Source: Cyclina sinensis
Taxonomy: Eukaryota; Mollusca; Bivalvia; Venerida; Veneridae
Length of the DNA stretch: 64,000 bases
Reading direction: 5' to 3'
NCBI GenBank assembly: GCA_012932295.1
Contig: JAAONU010000016.1
Coordinates: forward strand, 43,927,241 to 43,991,240
The position numbers and the translations under genes are program-made. Under the pieces are notes generated by a model. The model ran no database searches. It had not been told where the DNA came from and saw only the letters and a program-made list of their open reading frames with translations. This document shows positions 36,501-48,500 of this stretch, one piece after another (position 1 is the first letter of the stretch; each line of letters begins with the position of its first letter).

Positions 36501-39500
36501 CGTTTTATTTTAAGTTGTTAATATTGCATTTTTAATACATGTATATCGGATGACATAAAAAGCCATTTTGAATGTACATCGATAAAAGAAGATGTTCTTG
36601 TGTCAAGTTTAGTTAGTTAGAAATATGAAAATGTTTGACAGTGGACATTGACATTCAAAACAACACCATTTCCAGATTCTTATAGCCATATTGATAGGAT
36701 GGGCTGTATGTGGAATCATGACTGCATATGACGTCATTCCCAACAATAAAAACGACACAAGATTCTATACACGAACAGACGCACGAAGTTACATCATTGA
36801 ATCATCCAGCTGGTTCTATTTTCCCTATCCAGGTAAAAAGTGCAAAGTTGCTATATTATGAAGTTTTACATCTCAATGATATCTGTTGTATTAATGCGCT
36901 AATTTCTGTATTTACTGCGTCGGCAGGGAATACAGTGTTACCGTTTCCATGAGACCATACGATATTTGCGGAAAAAAACTGAGCGCATACAAATTAGTGT
37001 ACTGCAGCTGACAAATAGAGCACATAACTTAGCAGTGCTGTACAACAGACGTAATTGTCTTGTAAATACATGTTTTATATGATACATTTTATTTTTTGCG
37101 AATGTTTTTGTTTAATCATTCATGTTTGCTTACTGATTTGAGAAAAAAAGTGGCATATGCTTCTTACACAGATTTCTAAACCAGTCGCTCATTGTGTCGC
37201 TAATTGGTTCTCGCCCCAATCTTACTTTTATTTACTGCCAGATACCAACTTAATTGTGCCGCCAAATCTCGCCTAACTACCGATTTGTTAAATTACTTAC
37301 AGAAGTCGTCCAACTTATTTATGATGAATATATACGGAACTTTATGTAGGAATTTACTCCTATTTGTTTAATGTTAATTCATGTATTAATTCTACAACTA
37401 GACTTGTCTACACCCTTGTCTCCTTTTTTTCCTTGTTTTTTTTCCAACTTTCTCGTGTCTATAACATGTATACAATCAACATCTACATGTAACTCCGATC
37501 AGTCAGTACTGACTATAACTGGGGTGCTTGTCAGGAAAATTATGTTAAAAGTTTTCATGAAGTGCTTAGTTAAAAGCCGATAAAAGTTTGAAGATAAAAG
37601 AGTGCAAGGTTAAAATCATACTGGTGGGAGGGGGTGGGGCGGGAGTAAAAGGGAGCTGTCACCAGCCTATCTTTGAAAATATTTAGGCAGGCACTGGATT
37701 TGACCTGGTATGGGAGACTATTCCAATACCTTAATGTTCTAAGGCAAATACGTATTAAGGTGGTACTAGGTACGGGACTGGGAGATCAGGAAGTTTAAGT
37801 TTCTAGTTGGGATGAGGTGGTTGTGATCAACGTGTACAGGATTGTGCTGGATTTTATATAGAAATATTAGTGAGGAATGGAGTCTGCGGCTTTCTAGAGA
37901 GGGCCAACCAAGATTATATAACATTTGTGAGACACTACTTTGGAAATCGTAATTATTACAGACATATCTAGCCGCAGCTCTTTGTACACTTTCAGCTTTA
38001 TAAGTAAGGGGTTTCTACCAAGGGTACCAAATTAATTGAGCAGTATTCTAGTTGTGGTCTTACATAAGTTACGTAGATCTAGGTCCTATGCTGATGTTTT
38101 GACTTTCCTATTTTGTGTTTTGATGTTACAACAGTAAGATATGAATAGAACAACTTCATTTCATGTTAAATAGGTGGATTAATTTTGCTAAAACAAGAAC
38201 CTTATATAAATAATTTGACTGATACCAGTTTTCACTTAATTTAAAACATTACTTAAGTACAGCGCATAGCCAAGAAATAGATAGAACGGTAGTTTAGCGA
38301 AACCACCAGTTATTTTGTCACGTGATCAATATTTCCGGTTAAGATTCTTCAAATGGCCCAGAACAACGTAAGTTTCATCTATTATTTTGATTTATAAGAT
38401 TAGCCTACCTGTATATCTCTGCATGCCTTTTTGTTTTTGTTTTTACGCTTGCGTACAATTTTATTTCCACGATAATTCTCTTTTAAAATATATTTTGAAG
38501 GTGTTGAGTAACATCTGAGGTGACAAGTCAGCCCGCGCCAAACCAAGTCGTTCCAGGTAAAACTCGTCCCATTTTTGGTCAACACGTCCCATATATAGAA
38601 ATCGATAATGAACTTTTATAAGTTATAACCTCTATTAGCCATCAAAAATGCTTGACGATGCAACAAACAAAACTATTTGATTGATGTTATGTACCAGTAG
38701 ATAACACAGGTGACAGTATCAGTGAGCATACAAAATCTAGAATCGAAAAAAATTTTTTTTAACTTTTTACTTATATATCTACATTGTAGATATATAAGTA
38801 AAAAGTTATAAGTAAAAAGTTAATTTTTTTTTTCGTTTTTAGAGGTTTTATGCTCATTGATACTGTCACCTATGGTAGATAATTTATTTATATTATAGAT
38901 TAATTGGGAAAAAAATTGATTAATATGAGTAGGCGATTTAATCATGAAAAACAAAATCTCAACAATTGTGACTTTGTTCCCCATGTTGTTTCATGTATAT
39001 TTTCTACCTGGGTGAAATAAAAGGTTTGTTCAGGTCTTGATATTTAAAATAATTATTAGTTAGTGAATTGTAAAATAAATTCTGCAGAATAAATTAAAAA
39101 AAAGAAAAACTACAACATTATGATATCAGTACATTGAACAAAGGTAGGTTACACCAGGGCCTTAATTGAGAGGGAATGGACACTCCTTATCTATCGAAAG
39201 GATAACCAGACAATGTTGTCACGCGTTCACCTGTATATCTTATAACAGAAAATGGATAATTGATTACCTATCGTTGGTTAGCGGTAGCTCGCACCTACTT
39301 TTCAAAAACATTGGTCTTTTTGTCCATAATGGGCTGATTTTCAAAATCTGTTTATATATTACACTGAATAACGAAAGATACTATTTTACCGAAATATACC
39401 GAATAGACCTATTACAGCTTAATTGTGTAATAAAATGCAACATAAGGTCATATTACAAAATATAGATTTACAGAGAGGTGTACCAAAAAAGAACTTTGAA

Positions 39501-42500
39501 GACTATGTTTTTGTTTTGTTTAAATCAGCCACTTATAATGGGAATGTCCAAGGCGAGTTGGAGTACTGGTTAGTAATATCTTGGTCCATTTAAGTTGGAT
39601 AAGTAAAACTTCTCCAAAGTATAAATTCACACACTGATAAAACATTTAAGTATATGATTTGATTTCAGTTTTCTAAGTAATTGCATGCAGGAAACTGTGA
39701 AACATAGAATATGAACATTTCTTGCAAATCTGTATGTTGAGATTCAATTAATAGGGCAAGTAAATCACAGTGGTTAATTAACATAAGTCCAGATCTGTGC
39801 TGTCTGTCTACAGGGCTTTTTTTCCTTCTATAGCAGGGGCTGTTTACAGGCATCTACCCCTCAGGAAAATTGTTAAGAATCATGCAGTTTTCCCCTGTAA
39901 TTCAATTTACACCAAGTTTTTTCTTCCCCTTTTGCAAAAATACCACGTTAATTTTACCCACATTTAATGGAAGGACCCATTCCCCTACCTGTGAAAATAA
40001 ACCCTGGTCTAGTTGTAAACAATGACCGGTAAACCTATTATAAGCCATTTTTTAAAGCACATGATACGTCATATTCACATGTCGTTATAATGCCACCTTA
40101 CTAACTTTATGTTCCAGTACTTGCAGTTAATGGTATAAATACTGGATTAAGTAGATTGACATCTTACGAGAATTCATTAGTATTTAAAACATATACGATG
40201 TAAAAAGTGGTTTTGAGCAGAATGGGACAAATAATAACTGTAACTGAGCTTGACTTTTAAAAATATTAAAAATATTTTAGAGGAATGTGGATTATTATAT
40301 TGTTGCTAGTATTATGTAATACATAAGTATCTGGTCAAGCTGTGAAACATAGTAACTTAATACTTTACTGATTTATTTTTTGCAGCTTGGATTATTAATC
40401 TGAGTGATTCATTTCAGATGATTTTTTTTTAAAACTGGCTACAATCAACAGTCATTGTCAGTTAAAAAAAAAAAAAAAGACTGCCACATGTTATGTTGTC
40501 AAAAGCTGGCCATTAATGATCAATAAAAAATACTCTTTATAATGATTTGTTCAAACTTGGTGGAGGTCTACTAAACATTGCTACATAAAAAATATTTAAC
40601 TTCCAGGGCATACAGTTTCAGACAGGAAGATTTTCAAAGTTTTCCCTGTACAAGCAAAGTGTACTAAGGGACGGATGGACAGACAGACGGACAAGTTGCC
40701 GACTATATGCTCTCCCTGTGGGTACTGTTCAAGTTTTTCATGAATATTAGAATATTGTGTCTAAAGGTTATGTGTCCCTTACCTCTGATTCAAGTAAGGA
40801 AGCAGCCTGTCCATTGCATAGAGATTTGTAAGTACTGGCATCAGACATGGGGTCGATTACTTCTAAATGTAATCGATTTAATTATGATTACATCAATAAA
40901 ATTTAGAATACGATTACGATTACATTACTCTATTTTTTAAACTGTAACCGAATAAATTACAATTACTCTGAAAATGTAGTCGATTACAATTACGAGTACT
41001 TTCCATTGTGTTCATAGCAGTAATCAGATAAAAGATCCAAATAGCTCTGACATTTTTATTTACACAAAAACATTAACACAGCTGCAGCACACAATTTGCA
41101 AAATGTTACAAAGTAACCAGGATGACTGACATGTGTCTTCTACTAAATTTAAATGTATGAGTTACATTTTATCATAATTAATTTTTCAAATGTTTTATCA
41201 CTCTTTATCACTCTTTTGCTAAACACGGAAATTTTGATTTATTGTCATCCCAGAATTCCAGAACTGGTTTTACACTTTTGTTGAGTGATTATACCAATTA
41301 TCTTCAGTAAGGGGACAGCAATGAGGTACATTGCTGATAACAAATTATCTCCCTTACTCAGATAACATCAAAGGTAGACCAAATTGCACTTTGGTCCTTT
41401 CAGTTGGAATCCTCTGAATTTATCCTTGTTTCTCTTTGTGATTGTCTTGACTTTTAGCTGTGAAAACTGTCACTTATATATTAAATAAAAAGTTAGGATT
41501 AACAAAAAACAAACATTATGGTATTAGCAAAACATGTTGCTAAACTAAATGTTTAATCTGACAATCATTGTTGCAAATAATTAGGCTTAATTATCACCAT
41601 ACCAAAAGAGAAAATAGCGATGAAAGCAGAGGAATCCAAATGGAAGGACCAAAGTAATATTAGAGAGTATTCAGGGTAGATAATCCACTAATGTCCCCCA
41701 TTAACTAGGTGTTATTGTACAATATCAGTTATTGATTTCACAAATACTTGTTTAAGCCTCAGGCAGAATATAAAAGTTGTTTGTTACTGATACATAAGGT
41801 GAAAATATTTATGGGATATAATTAAATCATAACTTAGTCTGAAGGATTGTGTATAGTCAAACAGTAAAATTAAATAACTCAGTTATAAATGAAACTTAAG
41901 AAAAGTAAAACTTTTCAATTAAATAAATTTCACCTTTAATTGAATCTGTCCAAAGTAAAACTAGTTTAACATATTACGTACACCAAGTGCATTTTGCAGT
42001 ATTTTTTAATATGAAATATCGTATTTGCACAAGTATATAATACAGCAGTTCCATAAATGAAGTCTTTTTCTATGCCAAAGTAATCGATTTGTAATCGACG
42101 ATTGCACCACTTTTCATGCAGGTAATGATTACAATTACGATTAAATGTAATCGACTTTTAAAAAGTAATCGAATACATTCGATTACATGGACAAATTGTA
42201 ATTAAATGCAATCGATTACGATTACACGATTACGATTACCCCATGTCTGACTGGCATATAACCCAAACAACTGTTGAAAGCAGGCCTTGAACACCAAATA
42301 AACAATCAAAACAGTACTAACATTAAAGGTAAAGGTTTCATATTCAGCATGGGTAGTCAACCTGGTGTAGATTAAATGACTTGTTTCCAGAAAAGCCCAC
42401 AGTGCGTGTCTTTTACCTCCCCAACCCCCATTCTAGGCCGATACTGCTGGAAACAGTACCCAGTTAGATTACCATCCAGTCCTGGGAAGTCAGTCGATAA

Positions 42501-45500
42501 CTAGATTTGAACCTGGGTTGCTAGCTTTGTAGCCCAATGCACAAACCACATGGCCACTGAGTGACCTTTAACATTATACTTTCCTTCCTTTCCTATGCTG
42601 TTTAGGTATTCATGTAGAATTATGCTACAAAGTTATAAGCTCATATTAGAGCCACAAGGCTGTAGTCAAAAACTCATAATTTTATACTGTGTTTATATAA
42701 CCAATTCATAATTTTATACTGTGTTTATATAACCAATTCATAATTTTATACTGTGTTTATATAACCAATTCATAATTTTATACTGTGTTATATAACCAAT
42801 TCATAATTTTATACTGTGTTTATATAACCCTGTTTAAGATGATTTTACTTTTTCACTAAAATTCCTTTTACAAACTATGCATGTTTTAAATAAGCATGTT
42901 TCTTGTACTAGACATCCAAGAAGATTCTGCAGTTGAGACACTGGTGTCCAAGGTGTCCTTTTGCTAGCATTTACACTTCTTTTTTATGAGTTTTCATATG
43001 TGAAAGTATGTTCTACAAACAGAATATTTAAAGCCTCTTCTTCACAGAAGATTTGCATGAAATGTTTTTTTTTCTTCATGCTTAGTGATTGTTAGAAGGA
43101 CATTTGTATATAATTATGTATGCTTTATTAAGCTTTATGCAGATAAAACTTCACATTTATGGAAGCTGTGTAACCTGGAAACTTTGGTTAAAAAAAGGTT
43201 ATGATCATTCTAAAGATGGTAAATGGTGATCAGGCTAAATGCATGTGAAGCTAATGAGTGTTACACTTGGGCAGTATGGGCACATGTATCACTCATTTGC
43301 TAGCTCTTTATTTTAGTAAAGAAAATAGCCTTAATATAGAATTTGTAGCATTAATTTTTTAGAGGGCTCAGCTGGCATTGGGAAACCTTTTACTGCTTTT
43401 GACAACCTTTACATTCAATAGCCAAGCATAATGAATAACGTTAAAAAGTGTTAGGCTTGTAAATGTAAAATACTAGCACCCAGACCACACTTTGATTGAA
43501 TGAGCAGCTGTAATGGAAAAAATAAGATGCAGTATACTGCACCCGTTTTGTAGGCCTTATAAAAACTTCTTGGTTGAAAGTCATGTAATGCTTTGGTCTT
43601 CATAAGTATGAACTTATACACTGATGATGATCTCCTTTCTCTGAACATGCAAATGTTTTCTTAAGCATTATTTGGAAATAAACAGATGGTTTAATTGTAA
43701 TCATTACAATTCTGCATCGTGATTTTTTTTTGTAACATTACTGCAGGTTGACAAGACTTTCATGCTGTAGAACATAATAAAGAAGATTGAGAATAGGCAA
43801 TTACTTGTGGTGAAGAGACAGCTGAAGCACTGGGGTCTCCAAAAAAGCTCCATTCAAGGCAGGCTTGTACAGGTAAAATATCCCCTCATTTTTGTTTTTG
43901 CTTGAATAGCCTACATGTATGCCATAACTGATTTTAAAAAATGCTGCAAAATTATTCAGGTCATTATTTTCCTGGTGTGTGCTACTTTACAGCATGTGTC
44001 ATTCAAAGTTGCTGTGATTTTTCTACAAGCTTACTCCCCACACAGAAAAACCTCACACAAATGACTTGCCTCTAACAGACATTCAAGCACCTTTTCACTG
44101 GTACAGTGGGATGTCACAAGGCTTGTACTGCATTTTGATCAATACTGCTTCTGTGCTTACATGAAACACACTACTGATATATAGATTTACATTTTTCCAG
44201 GAAGAAAGAAGAGTCCAGGACAGTACAAGATGAAGCCAAGAAAGAACATAATGGTTGAGGGTGATAGTGGAAAGACCAAAGTGAGTCTCTGGCATGAGGC
44301 TGCCACTGTAGAGATAAGGCCAAGTGACTTGGTACAAGGAAATAATCAGTGTTGTAAAACTATGTTGGGGTTCTTCCTTAGGAAGAAACATTGATCTCAA
44401 CTGTGATTTAGTGAACAGAATTCTTAAACAGATTTTGACCTTAAGGTTTAGAGAGAGGTTCGCAATAACTTTCAATGTAGTTTCAAATCAGAAGGAAAAA
44501 AAAAATAGTGAACTGTCTTGAAATGTGTCCAGAAATTATTGCTAAATAACACTTTCTTGCTCTTCTTTTTCTTTAAAAAACTATACCATGTAGTCATTAA
44601 AAACTTATGTGTTGGAGAAAGGTTGAAAGTAATTCATATGGCAAGCCACTCTAGGTGTTTATTGCACTCCTTACGGGTGCTCTTGTTTGTATTACTTGAC
44701 TTATGACTCTACTTGATGTTTTTATAGTTGGTACATTGTTTATATTTAGTTTCTGTTATTATTTCTGAATTACTGCTTGATGTTAGCTGTATTGTTACAT
44801 GACAGTTACTTTTTCACTTATTTGCATGTTGACTGTAAATATGAATAAAGCAAAAAAGAAATTAAAAAAAAATAGACTCTTAAGATTCCCTGTGTACACA
44901 TTTTACCATTCTTTTTCTAAGTCATATCTGATAAATATATACCGGTTCTTCGCAATGTGTTTAAAAATTTGCCAGTAACAACTTGACATCTACACTATTT
45001 TTGTTACACCCCTTGGGAATTAAATAGAGCAATAATATATATATAGTTATATAAAATTTGAATATTTCTATATTGCATGCATAATTTATTCCTAGGTGAG
45101 CATTGTATGGGCCATCATGACCCCCTTGTTTCATTTTTAGCTGCTGTTCCAATTTCTATTAAATTTGAGATAAAAATGGTTAAAAATTATTGAAAAACGT
45201 GTCTGTTCTATTTCTTTAATGAATAAATATTGTTGCAGCTATTATGTATTTGGTGTTTTTGACTTTTAGTTTCATCATAAACAATAGAACTTAAAATGCT
45301 GTTTATTGTTAAGTTGATCATCTAGAAGTTAAACAGAAATATGTATCTTAATTCTGTGTATTTTTCATTGTTTCATTTATAGTAGTCTGAGATGAGGCCA
45401 GTCCTGATGACCACCAACATGTAATCATAATGTTGACTGGCTAGTATCCAACCTTCCCAGAAAATTTAAATTGAATCCAAAATTTTTTGTGTAAACTTGC

Positions 45501-48500
45501 TAGCAGGCAGACAAACCAACACAGGCAGAAACATCTTGTTTGTCAGAAGTAACAAGGAATAGTGTTACATGAACAACAAGTAGTGAATACCCCCAGAGCT
45601 TGCAGTGCTTTGATTATATCTGTTACAGCTGCTTTCCTTTCTGTTTTGTTGCTTTATCTTTAATTCTAATATATTGTAGGCCAGTTTGGTAAAATTGACT
45701 TCAGTGTAAGCATCTTTATCGGCTTTATGATAGCGACCTTCACGTCTATTCTTGATTCCATTGGTGATTACTACGCATGTGCGTCAATGTGTCGAACACC
45801 TCCTCCTCCATCGCATGCAGTGAACAGAGGTATTGCCATTGAGGGATTTTGCAGCCTCCTGGCTGGTTTTCTAGGGTGTGGTCATGCCACAACTACCTAC
45901 GGAGGAAATATTGGTGCTATAGGAGTTACACGAGTAAGAATCTTCCTTTTATAGCTTGGTTCAAAATAGAAATTTTGTATTAGGATCAGAATTTTTTGAA
46001 ATAATAGATGCTGTATTAATCAGGATTTTGAAGGAACTTGGACTATCTGTGCAACAGTTTCAATGCATTCTTTCATGAAATTCATGAATGTACAGCACAG
46101 CTATAAGCAACCATATACATCACCAACATACAATGTGAGATACTTAACCATACATATGATAAGCTTATTTTTATACCCCCGCACAACAAAGTTGTGGGGG
46201 GTATACTGGAATCAGCTTGTCCGTCCAGCTGTCAGACGGTTTTTCCTTGTCCACCCAATAACTTAAGAATCCTTTGATCCACAGTCTTCATATTTGGTCA
46301 AGAGATTGGTCATGGCCAGTAGATGACTCCTATTGATTTTGAGGTCACTGAGTCAAAGGTTAAGGTCACAGGGGCCTTGACTAAAAAAAACTTGTCTGCC
46401 CAATATATTTGGTGTGGAGGTTGGTCATGACCAGTAGATGACCCCCTATTTATTTTGAGGTCACTGGGTCAAAGGTCAAGGTCACAGGAGCCTTGACTAA
46501 AAAAGCTTGTCTGCCCAATAACTTAAGAATCCTTTGACCCACAGTCTTTAATTTGGTATGGAGGTTGGTCATGACTAGAACATGACTGCTACTGATTTTA
46601 AGATCACTGGGTCAAAGGTCAAGGTCACAGGCATTGACTACAAAAGCATGTCCTACCAATAATTTAAGAATCCTTTGACCCTCAGTCTTCAAATTTGATA
46701 TGGAGGTTGATCATGACTAGAACATGACCCCTACTGATTTTGAGGTCACTGGGTCAAAGGACAAGGTCACAGGGGCGTTGACTACAAAAGCTTGTCCGCC
46801 CAATAACTTAAGAATCCTTTGACCCACAGTCTTCAAATTTGGTTTGGAGGTTGGTCATGACCAGTAGATGACCCCTATTTATTTTGAGGTCAAAGGTCAA
46901 GGTCACAGGAGCTTTGACTAAAAAAAGCTTGTTGGCCCAATAACTTAAGATTCCTTTGACCCACAGTCTTCATATTTGGTGTGGAGGTTGGTCATGACCA
47001 GAAGATGACCCCTATTTTTTTTGAGATAACTGGGATGATGGTCATGGTCACAGGAGCTTTGACTAAAAAAAGCTTGTCTGCCCAATAATTGAAGACTCCT
47101 TTGACCCTCAGTCTTCATATTGGGTATGGAGGTTGGTCATGACTAGTACATGACCCCTACTGATTTTGAGGTCACTGGGTCAAAGGTTATGGTTACAGTG
47201 GCTTTGACTCAAAAGCTTGACCTCCCAGTTACGCGGTATAAATGAGTAAAAATGACTTAAATCCATTAAAAACCATGTAATAAACAGAAAATTTGTTATA
47301 CCCCCGCACAAGGAAGTTGTAAGGAGGGTATACTGGAACCAGCTTTTCTGTCCATCCATCTGTCCGTCCGTCTGTCAGATTTTCCTTGTCCGCCCAATGA
47401 CTTCCGCCCAATAATTGAAGAATCCTTCGACCCTCAGTCTTCATATTTGGTATGGAGGTTGGTCATGACTAGTACATGACCCCTACTGATTTTGAGGTCA
47501 CTAGGTCAAAGGTCATGGTTACTGTGGCTTTTACTCAAAAGCTTGACCTCCCAGTTACGCAGCATAAATGAGTAAAAATGACTTAAATCCATTAAAAAAC
47601 ATGTAATAAAAAGAACATTTGTTATACCCATGCACAACGAAGTTGTAAGGGGAGTATACTGGAATCAACTTGTCCGTCCATCCATCTGTCCGTCCGTCCG
47701 TCAGATTTTCCTTGTCCCCCAAATAACTTAACAATCCTTTGCCTCACAGGGGGGTTCAAGTCATGCAATGGCAGTTTCTGTTTTGAGGTAGTAGGTCAAA
47801 GGTAATGGTTACTTTGATCTTTGCCACTAAAAAACATGTAGAATACATAACTAAGCAATGTACTGGCTTACTACCCTCAGATTTGGCAGGGAGGTTGTCC
47901 ATGACCTCTAAATGACCCCTGTTGATTCTGAAAGCGCTATGCGGGGGTATTCACGCCATGACAGTGGCAGTTCTAGTTATTTTTTCCCAAAGATCAAGAG
48001 AATGAAACACTGAATAAAATTTACAGAACAATGTGCTATGTATATTTTCAGGTTTCTAGTAGGATGGTATTCTTTGTATGTGGGGTTATCTATATCATCT
48101 TTGGAATCATTGGGAAAATCTCTGCCATCTTTATTTGTATTCCATATCCTGTACTTGGTAATGTATTATTTATATAGCTAACACTATCCACATTTTGCTG
48201 ACAATAAACAAAGAAGGAATTGACTGTGATATATCCTGACGACAGTGATATATCACTGCGAACTACTTTTGGCTGTTCTTATTTGGCATTGTAAACATAA
48301 TTTTTTTAAATATTTTCATAAGTGTAATATTGTTTTGGAGTCCCTTATTTTCTTTGATGTTTCATTTATGATAAATAATATATACTTGCCAAAACATTAG
48401 TTATTAACTGATAAACTAAAAATGACCTTGTTTTCATTTCCTTTAAAGAAATTAATAGGGGGGTAAACAGAATAGCCTAACAGGGAAAACAACTGTCAAA

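Noticed and set aside
38400..38585. 61-codon minus-strand frame next to the CACGTG patch
   Set aside because: No homology or splice support, Lys/Asn-rich end from AT-rich sequence.
42674..42829. Five 32-bp repeats, CRISPR-like length
   Set aside because: Directly tandem with no spacers; a simple minisatellite.
42910..44280. Coding exons continuing from MAQNN
   Set aside because: Candidate blocks at 42,914, 43,747 and 44,206 have stops in every frame consistent with splicing. Kept only as a possible non-coding transcript.
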